Counted from the first letter of the stretch, positions 47,509-56,307 are shown. The stretch: DNA of 58,029 nucleotides from Enterococcus dongliensis (GCF_005405225.1 NZ_BJDQ01000014.1:1-58029), one strand, 5' to 3'. The notes: generated by a model from the sequence alone, not told the origin. A program made the numbers and translations.

Positions 47509-48000
47509 ATGCAGAAAGTCATTGTTATCGGCAGTCCTGGTGCAGGAAAAAGCACCTTTTCACGAAAATTAAGAGAGAAAACAGGGTTAAGTCTGTATTA
47601 TTTAGATCGTTTTTGGCATAAATCTAATCAAACAACAGTGAGCCGCGAAGAATTTGTCCAGCAGTTAGCTAAAATAACCAAACGAGAAGAGTGGATTATT
47701 GATGGCAATTACCTGCACACACTTAATCTACGTTTGGCAGAATGTGATACTGTTTTTCTTTTGGATTATCCACTGTCAGTCTGTCTTGCTGGAGTAAAAT
47801 CACGGATTGGAAAAGTTCGTGAGGATCTGCCTTGGATAGAAACAGAATTTGATGAAGAATTCAAGCAATGGATCATTGATTTTCCAGACAATCAATTGCC
47901 GCAAATTTACAGATTGTTAGACCAATATAAAAAAACGAAAAATCTAGTCATTTTTAAATCAAGAGAAGAAGCAGAAAAATATTTGCAAGAAACATTCTGA
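47509..48000 (+). CDS. P-loop kinase-like protein (topology modulation protein family)
   Basis: This 163-residue adenylate-kinase-like P-loop protein has Walker A IGSPGAGKSTFSRKL at residues 7-21, the YYLDRFWHKSN segment and EEWIIDGNYLHTL, all seen in the family annotated as DNA topology modulation protein or FlaR-like kinase. The real substrate is unknown and the topology name is historical. GAGGAGA precedes the ATG. It stands alone between glyS and a convergent transporter gene seven bases away. Confidence 0.82.
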   Translation: MQKVIVIGSPGAGKSTFSRKLREKTGLSLYYLDRFWHKSNQTTVSREEFVQQLAKITKREEWIIDGNYLHTLNLRLAECDTVFLLDYPLSVCLAGVKSRIGKVREDLPWIETEFDEEFKQWIIDFPDNQLPQIYRLLDQYKKTKNLVIFKSREEAEKYLQETF

Positions 48001-48007
48001 TGCTTTT

Positions 48008-48949
48008 TTAAAGAATCAATTTCAATAATAGCGGGATATAGGCAAGATACAGCAACACCGAATAGCCTAGAGATGACGCCGCAAATTTTTGATCGGCCTC
48101 ATAAGAACGAGCCAAAATCGGTACAGAGTTTTGAACGGGCATGGCAGATTGGATAATGAAGACTGAAAGCATTAAAGGCGGTACGCTGATCCATTGTCCC
48201 AATGACCAAACGACCAATGGAGAAATCAGATAGCGACCGATGAGCACGCCGAGAATATCTTTGTGCAACATCAGACTTTTAATCCCTACATTGTAGACGA
48301 TGATTCCGATTACAAACATCGATAAGGGAGTAGTCAAATCAGCAAGATAGGCTAAAAAAGTTGCAAGGGAATCAGGTACAGTAACATTGATTAAGACCAT
48401 ACATAGACCAAGCAGAAAACCTAATAATGCCGGCGAGAAAATCTTCTTTAAAATCGGTACCAAATGAAAACTGACTGTCGCTTGTTCGATCTGTGGATTG
48501 TCACGTGCAATAAAATAGATTCCCAGTGTCCAAAACAGGGTTGTATTTACAATGTAATAAAGCAGTACATAAGGAACGGCTTGCTCGCCAAAAATTGCTA
48601 AATTAATTGGTAAACCAATAAAAATTGTGTTGGAACAAGTGAACATGGTCGAAAAGATTCCTTTACGTGTCGGCGAAATGTGAAAAATGCGGCGATAGGC
48701 AAAGCTGAGCACAAAAGTCAGCAGCATAGAAAGAAGAGGGATGATCATCCCGCTCACAAGATGCAAAAATTCCGAGCGAGAAAAATTCTTAGTAATCGTT
48801 AAAAACATATTACAAGGCAAGGCAATTCGTAAAATCAATTTTGAGAACGCGTCACCGATTTGATTTGAGAACCACTGCTTATACGTTAAGATATAACCGA
48901 TAAACATCAAAACAAAAATAAAAAAGATATTGATATATGCAGAAATCAT
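48008..48949 (-). CDS. AEC-family transporter (intact)
   Basis: This 313-residue permease has about ten membrane helices in two repeats, with the family's IALPCNMFL segment in helix 2 and CSNTIFIGLPI in helix 4. AEC members export or import organic acids such as malate; the substrate cannot be read. GAGGTG precedes the ATG. It lies 42 nt downstream of fbp on the same strand and may be co-transcribed with it, which would suit an organic-acid role during growth on non-sugar carbon. It is a distant relative of the frameshifted gene at 13492-14396. Confidence 0.88.
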   Translation of the reverse strand: MISAYINIFFIFVLMFIGYILTYKQWFSNQIGDAFSKLILRIALPCNMFLTITKNFSRSEFLHLVSGMIIPLLSMLLTFVLSFAYRRIFHISPTRKGIFSTMFTCSNTIFIGLPINLAIFGEQAVPYVLLYYIVNTTLFWTLGIYFIARDNPQIEQATVSFHLVPILKKIFSPALLGFLLGLCMVLINVTVPDSLATFLAYLADLTTPLSMFVIGIIVYNVGIKSLMLHKDILGVLIGRYLISPLVVWSLGQWISVPPLMLSVFIIQSAMPVQNSVPILARSYEADQKFAASSLGYSVLLYLAYIPLLLKLIL

Positions 48950-48991
48950 TTTTTCACCTCAAAACTACTATACAGAAACATGCAGAAATCA

Positions 48992-50944
48992 TCAATTACT
49001 GATGATGCCCGCATGTTCATTTCTATCTTGGTAATGCAACAAACCGGTTAGATTTTCGATCTGTTCTTCAAGACTGTCGCCAACGGTCGTGTCTTTAATG
49101 AGAACCCGTTGCAAGTCTTTATCGATCACCCGTTTTAAAGAAGTTTCGTCCGCTTGTTTGGCCAATAGATTTTCGACAGATTCAAAAGGATCATGCGTCA
49201 CTAATTGGAAACCAAAAGAATTATTCAACAGTGAATAGCCAGCGATACCAGTTGTTTTTTGGTAGGCTTTAGAAAGTCCGCCATCAATCACAAATAGCAT
49301 TCCTTCGCCTTTAATCGGTGATTCTCCGCCTTTGACCTTTACCGGAGTGTGACCATTGATGATTCGAGAATGAGGAGAATACAAAGCAAACTCCTCTAAA
49401 ATCATCTGACAAGTCTCGTGGGTATCTCGATAGTGATAATAAGGATTTTTGATTTCCTTATGAGTTTTTTTGTCAGCGATAAAGTAGCGCTCAAAAGTAG
49501 TCATGGCGCTTTTACCGAATTGTGGTGAAATTTTTCCAGTCCAACAATACCAAATCCAATCGGCAGCCGAACTGTCTTTTGTTTGGTGCTGACAACCCGA
49601 ACGGATCTGTTCTTCAAAAAAGTTCAAGAGCTCTTTGCCGCTGTAATCTTTATCAGCAACGGTCAGCGGCAAGAAACTACCGTCCGATTTTAATGGAAGG
49701 CAGCCGTGAAACAAAAGGTGTTGATTATATACAAGATACATCGAGCCTTTATCTAACAACAGCTGCATATGCTCTTGCATTTTAGCCGATTGCTGGAAAG
49801 AAGCTAGTAAGGTATCGACGACATATTCTTCCTGTTCAGTGAGAGCATGAACATCTTTTTGCAAAGTTTGGAAGCAGCTTCCTTGTAATGGATAGTCTTT
49901 TCCAGCTAATTGAATCGTTGCTTTATCAAAATCAATTTTTTCAAAGAGCAAGCGGTCATTCATTTGAAACTCTGGATGCCGTTTGATCAATTGGCCCTCT
50001 AGTTTGAATTGAAGGATTGACAATGCTTGATGAACTTTTTCTAAGCTGTCTAAACTTTCGATAGAATAATTTTCACTACTATTTTTTTCTTTAGGTGTAA
50101 AAATCGGATTTTTTTGATAATGTTCTTCTGCATACATGAATAATGGACGGAGATTCAACGCATAAGCTTGTTCGATTTCATATAAGTAATTGTACCGTGC
50201 AGCAATTCGCAGTAATGTCATCAAACATGCGCGCGAGCCGGCGTATGCGCCCATCCATAAAATATCATGATTGCCCCATTGGATATCCAGCGAAGGATGT
50301 TGGCACAATTTATCCATAATCTTATCGGCTTCTGGTCCACGGTCATAAATATCCCCAACAACGTGGAGATGATCCAAGACCAACCGTTGAATACTTTGAC
50401 ATAACGCAATGATAAATGGCTTGCCTTGCTCTAAATCTAATAAATGTGCCAAGATTTGATCAAAATAAGCAGCTTTATCCGTATAGTTCGTATCCGTGTA
50501 CATCAATTCTTCAATAATATACGCGTATTGTTTCGGCAACGCTTTCCGAACTTTTGAACGAGTATATTTTGTTGAGCAAAAGGCCAATAACTCTAGTAAT
50601 TGGCGGATTTTTTTTCGATACCAAGAACAATCACGATAAGCAAAGAACGTTTTATCAGTCAATGCTTGTTGAGGATAAGCAACTAGAATCGTCAATTTAT
50701 CTTTTTCGTGTTCTGTTAGGCGATCACCAAAGAGCAAACTGATCTTTTCTTTGATATTGCCGGCACCAGTACGCAAGATATGGTCAAAGGCAGCAAACTC
50801 CCCATGAATATCACTGATGTAAAGTTCGGTTCCTTTTGGCAGATGCATGATGGCTTCTAAATTGATTAATTCAGTCATGATCGCTTCTTTGGTACTAAAT
50901 TCTTTTTCCAACATTTGATAATATTTTTCACGGGTTGATAACAT
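48992..50944 (-). CDS. fbp: Fructose-1,6-bisphosphatase, class III
   Basis: Fbp removes phosphate from fructose-1,6-bisphosphate in gluconeogenesis. Its 650 residues and calcineurin-like motifs mark the Firmicutes class III enzyme: ELYISDIHGEF (Asp/His ligands), GDIYDRGPEAD, WGNHDILWMGA, and NGHTPVKVKGGESP. AAGGAG precedes the ATG. It lies directly downstream of the ccpN-DUF299 pair on the same strand, a group concerned with the glycolysis/gluconeogenesis switch. Confidence 0.96.
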   Translation of the reverse strand: MLSTREKYYQMLEKEFSTKEAIMTELINLEAIMHLPKGTELYISDIHGEFAAFDHILRTGAGNIKEKISLLFGDRLTEHEKDKLTILVAYPQQALTDKTFFAYRDCSWYRKKIRQLLELLAFCSTKYTRSKVRKALPKQYAYIIEELMYTDTNYTDKAAYFDQILAHLLDLEQGKPFIIALCQSIQRLVLDHLHVVGDIYDRGPEADKIMDKLCQHPSLDIQWGNHDILWMGAYAGSRACLMTLLRIAARYNYLYEIEQAYALNLRPLFMYAEEHYQKNPIFTPKEKNSSENYSIESLDSLEKVHQALSILQFKLEGQLIKRHPEFQMNDRLLFEKIDFDKATIQLAGKDYPLQGSCFQTLQKDVHALTEQEEYVVDTLLASFQQSAKMQEHMQLLLDKGSMYLVYNQHLLFHGCLPLKSDGSFLPLTVADKDYSGKELLNFFEEQIRSGCQHQTKDSSAADWIWYCWTGKISPQFGKSAMTTFERYFIADKKTHKEIKNPYYHYRDTHETCQMILEEFALYSPHSRIINGHTPVKVKGGESPIKGEGMLFVIDGGLSKAYQKTTGIAGYSLLNNSFGFQLVTHDPFESVENLLAKQADETSLKRVIDKDLQRVLIKDTTVGDSLEEQIENLTGLLHYQDRNEHAGIISN

Positions 50945-51081
50945 ACAGGCACTCCTTATTTCTAGTCATTTCACAGTCGACCAACGGATTATTTTTGAGA
51001 ATAAACATTACTGATGTTTTCATAACGATTGTAGTTTTTCCGCCAAACTATGAGCAATCCAATGAAGTCAGCTGCGATCTT

Positions 51082-51894
51082 CTATAGTGAGCTATCTAAT
51101 TGTTCAAGGATCAGTGTTGCTGATTCTTCGATGGATTTATTCGTCACATCAAGTGTAAACGCACCTAATTCGTCAAAAACATTCAAGGCATAATCGACTT
51201 CTTCTTTGATCCGATTAATGTCTGAATAACGAGAATTTTCCGCCAAACCTAGAGAGTTCAAGCGACTCATCCGGATTTTTTTCTGAACTTCTGGCTCAAT
51301 CATCAGTCCGATAAGTTTTTCTTTTGGAACAGACTTGATCTGTTCGGGTAGAGGGACTTCAGGAATCAATGGCAGATTTGCGACTTTGATTCGTTTGTTT
51401 GCCAAATACATACTTAAAGGTGTTTTAGAAGTACGAGAGATTCCTAATAAAACAAGATCAGCTTCTAAGAATCCTTTTGCATCTTTTCCATCATCGTATT
51501 TCACTGCAAATTCAATCGCTGCTACACGATCAAAATATTCTTGATTTAGTTTATGGACTACGCCAGCTTCTTGTAAAGGAGCCACACCGGTTTTTTGATG
51601 GACAATCTTCATGAAAGGACTCATTAAATTGATGTATTGCAAGCCCGTCCGATCACCAAAGTCTTCGATAATTTTAGTAAGATTGTCACTGACTAAAGTA
51701 GTGACGACGATTGCACTGTCTTTTAAAGCATCGCTTAAAATACTAGTTAGTTCTTCCTCATCTTTAGTGAAAGGAAAACGATAAGACAAATCAAAATCCA
51801 CGTTAGGAAATTGGGCTGTTGCGGCATTGACTAATTTCAAAGACGTTTCACCGACTGAATCAGAGATCATATAAAGAGGTACACTTTTTTTCAT
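51082..51894 (-). CDS. yqfL: DUF299 PPDK/PEP-synthase regulatory kinase-phosphorylase, copy 2 (YqfL-like)
   Basis: This second DUF299 protein has 270 residues: LYMISDSVGETSLKLVNAA at the N-terminus and LVLLGISRTSKTPLSMYLANK as nucleotide loop. It shares long blocks with the copy at 27124-27978 (EFAVKYDDGKD, GFLEADxVLLGxSRTSKTPLS) but differs elsewhere, so it is an old duplication or separate acquisition. The frame extends upstream into ccpN, but AGGAGC and the MKKSVPLYMIS start fix 51894. It follows ccpN by 10 nt, as yqfL does in Bacillus, where it modulates CcpN-dependent control. Confidence 0.9.
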   Translation of the reverse strand: MKKSVPLYMISDSVGETSLKLVNAATAQFPNVDFDLSYRFPFTKDEEELTSILSDALKDSAIVVTTLVSDNLTKIIEDFGDRTGLQYINLMSPFMKIVHQKTGVAPLQEAGVVHKLNQEYFDRVAAIEFAVKYDDGKDAKGFLEADLVLLGISRTSKTPLSMYLANKRIKVANLPLIPEVPLPEQIKSVPKEKLIGLMIEPEVQKKIRMSRLNSLGLAENSRYSDINRIKEEVDYALNVFDELGAFTLDVTNKSIEESATLILEQLDSSL

Positions 51895-51904
51895 TTTTTT
51901 GCTC

Positions 51905-52534
51905 CTATCGATTGGTTTCAGTTTGTTTTGCTTGTTGCATAATATAATTAAAAATTCGTGATTTCGTAATTTTTCCGATGACTTTTTTCGGATCTTCTTC
52001 GCTAACAACCGGCAGTGAATCGACTTGATAATCAAGCAAGACAGCACCAGCTTCTAAGATAGTGTAATCTTTTGTACAAGTTTGCAGATGAGGCGCACGA
52101 GTCATAACGACTGCAACTGGAGTATTTTGTAAATTACTGTTCAACGAAGCACGTAATAGATCCTTGCGGGACAATAGACCAACTAGATGTTGTTCTTTGT
52201 CTGTTACATAAATAGACCCTACATCATACATGAACATATTAGTGATGGCGTCATGAATAGACGTGTCTTGTGGTGTGAGAAGTGGAGACAGCATGATCTC
52301 TTCAACTTTGACGGAAAAGATTTTGTCGAACAAAAATTGCTCGATGCCTACACCGGTATAAGTATAACCAACTTTGGGACTTGCTTCTAAAATCCCTGCC
52401 ATAGTTAAGAAGGAAAGATCGGTTCGTAAGGTTGCGTGTGAGATTCCTAAGTGATCAGCGATTTTTTCGCCACTTAGTGGTTGATCGCGTTTGACAACCT
52501 CGATGATTTTCTCTTGCCGTTGTGATAGATTCAT
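51905..52534 (-). CDS. ccpN: CcpN-like gluconeogenesis repressor (HTH plus CBS pair)
   Basis: This 209-residue protein has an N-terminal winged helix (residues 1-65: LSQRQEKIIEVVKRDQPLSGEKIADHL) and two CBS domains (about 75-135 and 140-205) that bind nucleotides. CcpN in Bacillus represses gapB and pckA when sugar is present. The frame is open further upstream, but AGGAGG ends six bases before the ATG at 52534. It is followed by the YqfL-like gene, the conserved pair. Its own targets here are not visible. Confidence 0.9.
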   Translation of the reverse strand: MNLSQRQEKIIEVVKRDQPLSGEKIADHLGISHATLRTDLSFLTMAGILEASPKVGYTYTGVGIEQFLFDKIFSVKVEEIMLSPLLTPQDTSIHDAITNMFMYDVGSIYVTDKEQHLVGLLSRKDLLRASLNSNLQNTPVAVVMTRAPHLQTCTKDYTILEAGAVLLDYQVDSLPVVSEEDPKKVIGKITKSRIFNYIMQQAKQTETNR

Positions 52535-52644
52535 AGGTCCTCCTAGTAATACATTCCTTTTTCTTTGAGAAAAAATGAATTTGATTTTCACTCATTCATT
52601 GTTCAAGTGTCGTTCAAAAAAATAAGTGCGTGAATACACACTCT

Positions 52645-52672
52645 ATTATACACGTTAAAACTATATAAACAA
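52645..52672 (-). promoter_or_regulatory. Promoter of the ccpN-yqfL unit
   Basis: On the minus strand TTGTTT (plus 52667-52672), a 16-nt spacer and TATAAT (plus 52645-52650). The surrounding 150 nt are very AT-rich. Confidence 0.55.
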
Positions 52673-52776
52673 CATGAATGATTAAATAAACACATATTTA
52701 ATTATTCAAAAAAATAAGGGTAAATACTTTCTAAAAAAAGTGATTAGCAGTATAATACTTTTTGTTGATAAAATCT

Positions 52777-52848
52777 AACCTGTTAGTCAAGGGGTCAAGA
52801 CGCCGCGTTCTCAGCGCGGAGGCACGGGTTCAAATCCCGTACAGGTTA
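52777..52848 (+). tRNA. tRNA-Glu, anticodon CTC
   Basis: The acceptor arm AACCTGT/ACAGGTT, D-arm GTC/GAC with GGGG loop, anticodon stem CCGCG/CGCGG with loop TTCTCAG (anticodon CTC, reads GAG), and T-arm ACGGG/CCCGT with TTCAAAT all form. The overall sequence resembles bacterial tRNA-Glu. The CCA end is not encoded. A TATAAT lies 20 nt upstream (52751-52756). It stands alone, outside any tRNA cluster. Confidence 0.92.
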
Positions 52849-52855
52849 TAAATGC

Positions 52856-52908
52856 AGTTAGAGTTGGTGTGAGGGTCTTTGTAGTCCGTCTGCTAACTCT
52901 ATTTTTTT
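52856..52908 (+). terminator. Terminator after the tRNA gene
   Basis: AGTTAG/CTAACT (or the alternative TAGAGTT/AACTCTA) closes a long loop, followed by TTTTTTT. Confidence 0.5.
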
Positions 52909-52978
52909 GCTTGCGTGGGCAGAGTAAGTAGTCCGAACAATGCGGGTACGGGAATGAATCTGCTAGCAAGTTCATTGA

Positions 52979-53190
52979 TTTGCAGTTAATGATGAGGAAT
53001 TTTTACAAGGAAACGATTCTAGCCTGTATGGGAAAGAAATAATTTTGTGTGATAAAGAAAATGAACAAGCTGTTTTGTATAGCTGTTATCGGTTGAAAAA
53101 TTTACCTCGATGAATCGATAGACATTTGCCAAATAATGGACAAAGCGACTATTTTACAAACGGAAATCGTTGATTTGTGATTATCGATTT
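52979..53190 (+). pseudogene. Possible gene remnant, unknown family
   Basis: A 44-residue open stretch (VNDEEFLQGNDSSLYG, then KEIILCDKENEQAVLYSCYR) ends at TGA 53111-53113. The same frame then continues with protein-like text (IDRHLPNNGQSDYFTNGNR) to another TGA at about 53171. No start codon or ribosome binding site is present. It looks like the decayed end of a coding sequence, but I cannot name the family. The rest of 52909-53249 shows nothing else. Confidence 0.25.
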
Positions 53191-53249
53191 TGAGGTCTGA
53201 GAAATGAGTTGTTTTTATACTAACTGATAAAGAAGAAATTTGGAGATAA

Positions 53250-53277
53250 AAATAAACAGCCAATTGGCTGTTTATTT
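53250..53277 (-). terminator. Terminator of the DUF3955-like gene
   Basis: A perfect 28-nt palindrome (AAATAAACAGCC/GGCTGTTTATTT around AATT), with TTTTTATC after it on the minus strand. It overlaps the stop codon. Confidence 0.85.
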
Positions 53278-53484
53278 ACTATTTTTAAAAATTTTTTCTT
53301 TCGTAAAATCATATAGAGCAGTAAGAAACGAGATCAAAAGGGCCAAATAACCAAGTGGGATACAAAAGAATGCCGGTTCTATCAACAGACCATTTGCATC
53401 TAGGTGCGATCCAATCAGTGTTGCAATGGCAAATAAAAAAATACTAGCAATAAAGAAGAGACCGGAAATACTGTACTTACCCAT
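53272..53484 (-). CDS. Small two-helix membrane protein, DUF3955-like
   Basis: This 70-residue protein has two membrane helices (about 8-26 and 38-60) joined by a short extracellular loop (IGSHLDANGLLIEPAFFCIPLG), and a basic tail KEKIFKNSK. The pattern of an acidic DxNG loop followed by EPxFFxxPxGY matches my recollection of the DUF3955 family of unknown function. AGGAGG precedes the ATG. It is a single-gene unit with its own terminator. Confidence 0.7.
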   Translation of the reverse strand: MGKYSISGLFFIASIFLFAIATLIGSHLDANGLLIEPAFFCIPLGYLALLISFLTALYDFTKEKIFKNSK

Positions 53485-53647
53485 ATAAAATTACCTCCTT
53501 ATTTTCCTAAATTATAGATAAATATTATTAAGAAATGGTAATTGTGACAAAATTGTAAGAAGAATTCTGAACAATTTTGCGACTCTTAGTCAGACGAACA
53601 GCCGCAACAGGTATTGATTTGTCTCTTAATAGATACGGGTAAAAATC

Positions 53648-54280
53648 TCAAACAACTTGAATATTTAAAAATTTTTTTGCTAAATAAACGACTTGATATT
53701 GATTGAATTTACAACCGATAATATCCTCTTGTCTAACATCAAGGGTATCAAATTCGCAAGATGAAAAGTTTATTTTTTTAAGATTTGTTTGAAAGAGATT
53801 GGCTTTATTTAGATTGCTATTGGAGAAAGTAGTTTTATCAAGGGAGCTTTCGACCATATCAAAACTATTCATAGTACATTTATCGAAAGCGACCGTTTTT
53901 AATTTTGAATCACTAAAGTTAGCAAAATTCAGCAAACATTCCGTAAATAAAGTATTGCCCAAATAACTTCCAATAAAACTAGCACCAACCATTTTACAAT
54001 TGATAAATTTGACGCGATGAATCATGGATGCATGAAAATTACAATTTGAAAAATCACAATTTAAGAAGATGCAATCAGTTATTTCGAGTCTATTGAGTTC
54101 ATTTTCCTCAAATACAACCTTCTCAAAAAGACATTTTTCGATTATCGGATGTTCAATGTGTTGTCTCTCGATAATTTCGCCTTCAATGAAGACTCCATCC
54201 AATATGAAATCCTCATTGTCATAAATTTGGAAAAATGATCCTTGAGACAGATTCAATCTATTAAATTTTGGTTCAATCAT
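53648..54280 (-). CDS. Pentapeptide-repeat protein, Qnr-like
   Basis: This 210-residue protein is built of A(N/D)LxX-type five-residue repeats from about residue 45 to 195 (CDFSNCNFHAS, NFANFSDSKLK, TTFSNSNLNKANLFQTNLK), predicting a right-handed quadrilateral beta-helix. The end, QEDIIGCKFNQYQVVYLAKKF, closely resembles the C-terminal dimerisation segment of Qnr proteins. Size and ending suggest a Qnr-type DNA-gyrase-protecting protein, but the repeats diverge and the family has other roles. The frame opens further upstream; AGGAGG fixes the ATG at 54280. A small hairpin lies at 54405-54421. Confidence 0.75.
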   Translation of the reverse strand: MIEPKFNRLNLSQGSFFQIYDNEDFILDGVFIEGEIIERQHIEHPIIEKCLFEKVVFEENELNRLEITDCIFLNCDFSNCNFHASMIHRVKFINCKMVGASFIGSYLGNTLFTECLLNFANFSDSKLKTVAFDKCTMNSFDMVESSLDKTTFSNSNLNKANLFQTNLKKINFSSCEFDTLDVRQEDIIGCKFNQYQVVYLAKKFLNIQVV

Positions 54281-54807
54281 ATGATTTCCTCCTAAATCTA
54301 TTATGGGATTAATAGTACATGAATAAATAGATAATTCATTAATAAAAAATGAGGAGAATTTACGTGCTTTTCGATAAGGATAGTTCTTCGCATACACGAA
54401 AATCCCTCAGAAACCTTCTGAGCGACAAAAAACTGTCAAAAATCACATAGAATTTTTAGAAATTCAAAAACTAAAAGTATCGTTCAGTGATAGTAATCCA
54501 ATAAGGCAATCTACTAGGCAGTTTTTAGGTTGCAGTTGCTAAAAAGTCTCTTTTGCTATATAGAACGGTACTGCAGCATGTTCATCTATAGCAAGAAGTC
54601 ACCAAATAAGAACACGGACCATGAATACATATTAAAAAGCATAAAATAAGCTTATCCATTTTTTGTAGATCGAGTGGATGGTTCAAAATAATTTACAAAA
54701 CATATGAGTAAAACAAAGGGGACTGATCTACTTTGAGATCAGTCCCCTTTAAGGTTAATCAAAAGAACTTATTGTTGAAACGTCCGTACACAGGGATGTA
54801 GAGATTG
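54281..54807. other. 527-nt intergenic region, mostly without recognisable content
   Basis: It holds a small hairpin CTCAGAA/TTCTGAG (54407-54423) and, at 54715-54750, a strong stem AAAGGGGACTGATCT/AGATCAGTCCCCTTT that is probably the terminator of the Mga-like gene (minus strand, TTTGTTTT after it). I found no gene, remnant or repeat that I can name in the rest. Confidence 0.5.
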
Positions 54808-56298
54808 TTAGTCTATTTTTTTTGCCGAGGCAGGTCTACCTGTTTGCAGACGATAAGAAATATTCTTCCTTTGGTGCTGTTTTCGTAAGGTACGATACAA
54901 CGCGGTGTAATCAGTATTTTTACTAAAAAAATTAAAAACAAAATACGGCAGACTGTTGTCCTTAGGTAATAACAACGCGGAGGAGCAAACTAAAAAATCA
55001 TATTCTGCCACATCATGAATCGAAAAAGGAACTAATTTGACGAAAGAAAGATCGTTTAATCGCTGCGTGATACCTTGGCGAAATAATTGATTAGACTCCA
55101 TAATCAAAGAAACAATTAACGGCTGTTGTTGCCCAGTGGATTCAAAATAGGCCAATGTGAGCCAGGTGAATAGATCAATCAAGCATGATTGACAGCCTTG
55201 TAACCATTCAAATCCGCTGCGTTTGCTAAAGCGCGTGAAAAAGCGCGTAATCTGTTGATGAAGATACTCATAATGAATAGAAGTACTCTGTTGAAAATAG
55301 ACCAAAAGATTAAACAAGGTCGGGATTTTCTGCGGGAAAATATAATAACAAACCAAAACATTATGAAGATTTCCATGGATGTCAGGATTTTTTTTCAAAA
55401 TGGCTGTATCTCCGCGAATAACTGTTTTTTCCCAGAATGATTCAAAACTAAGAAGAATCGTAGACAATGGATTTTTTTCAGCCAAGTATTGCTGAATCAT
55501 AGGCAATCGCGGATCATCATTTCCTATATAAGTAGGAGCGTAATATTGCATAAATTGTAAAAAACGGTATTCCGCATATAGTTGATCTTTTGAAACAGGG
55601 AAAAATTGTTCTAATGCATCCAGCGGCAGCTGACTTTCCTTTGAAAAAATAGCATCATAACGCGGATCATCTTCGACATAAAAACCATGTTTTATGCGGA
55701 GATAGGTAATCTCGACAAAGAGATGGATTTCTTTTGTTCCAACATAATCACGACCTAAAGGAATCTCTTGGCTCAATGTAGCGAGTGTCGTAGTCAATTC
55801 ACCTGACTGAAAATGTTGAAATAACGGTTCACTTCCTTTTGAAACTGCCCAAACAAGATTGAACAAAGTAATACGGATTAAGCGTTCATCACCTTTCATC
55901 GATAGCTGACTACGATTAAAAGTGATGCCAAATTGTTGGGTATACTCCGCTAACGGTTGGAGATGCCGCATACAAGAAGCAATACTGACATAATGAGAAT
56001 GACAAAATGTCTGCAAATCATTTTGCGGATGTTCCAATAAATAAAGCAAACATTGATAAGGCACACCTTGATGTACCAAAAAAGCAAAATAGCGATCATA
56101 AGCGATTCCGTTAAGAGGACAGCGAACTTGTTTTTGCGGAGTGAACAACACCGCTTCTTTATTGATCATTGAACAATCCGCTGCCATTTCATTCAATAAA
56201 ACTTGTGTTGTGCTATAAACATACCCAAGTTCATCACTGATTGATTTGATAGTGTAGTCTCCTTCAGGCAATCGTTCCAAATGATAAAAGAGGGCCAA
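54808..56298 (-). CDS. Mga/AtxA-family virulence-type regulator (EbpR-like), N-terminus frameshifted
   Basis: The 496-residue frame has the Mga-type layout: HTH remnants at the start (YTIKSISDELGYVYSTTQVLLNEM), a second HTH near 60-130, a PRD-like middle (about 170-390) and an EIIB-like end (about 395-485). Regulators of this class, such as EbpR of Enterococcus, activate neighbouring pilus genes. The only start available in this frame is a TTG with no ribosome binding site, right after an A9 run (56299-56307). With A8 the frame would extend to a TTG at 56341 behind AAGGTGG and read MLATIFLTKKDQKKLALFYHL, a normal Mga start (511 residues). So the gene is broken, phase-variable or slippage-dependent. 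Confidence 0.8.
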   Translation of the reverse strand: MALFYHLERLPEGDYTIKSISDELGYVYSTTQVLLNEMAADCSMINKEAVLFTPQKQVRCPLNGIAYDRYFAFLVHQGVPYQCLLYLLEHPQNDLQTFCHSHYVSIASCMRHLQPLAEYTQQFGITFNRSQLSMKGDERLIRITLFNLVWAVSKGSEPLFQHFQSGELTTTLATLSQEIPLGRDYVGTKEIHLFVEITYLRIKHGFYVEDDPRYDAIFSKESQLPLDALEQFFPVSKDQLYAEYRFLQFMQYYAPTYIGNDDPRLPMIQQYLAEKNPLSTILLSFESFWEKTVIRGDTAILKKNPDIHGNLHNVLVCYYIFPQKIPTLFNLLVYFQQSTSIHYEYLHQQITRFFTRFSKRSGFEWLQGCQSCLIDLFTWLTLAYFESTGQQQPLIVSLIMESNQLFRQGITQRLNDLSFVKLVPFSIHDVAEYDFLVCSSALLLPKDNSLPYFVFNFFSKNTDYTALYRTLRKQHQRKNISYRLQTGRPASAKKID

Positions 56299-56307
56299 TT
56301 TTTTTTT
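56299..56307 (-). repeat. A9 homopolymer at the frame break of the Mga-like gene
   Basis: Nine consecutive A on the coding (minus) strand, preceded by a second A7 run eight bases upstream (plus 56312-56318). A9 with A7 is a slippage-prone context for both replication and transcription. Loss of one base restores the reading frame to a start with a good ribosome binding site. Confidence 0.75.

Noticed and set aside
48937-48985. ATGCAGAAATCAT occurs twice, at the AEC start and 36 nt upstream, as a possible mobile-element or regulatory repeat.
   Set aside because: Too short and isolated. One copy spans a start codon and no element lies between them.
54400-54560. A ~50-codon plus-strand frame (SERQKTVKNHIEFLEIQKLKV) in the gap upstream of the pentapeptide gene.
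   Set aside because: No start codon or ribosome binding site, and no resemblance to any family I know.
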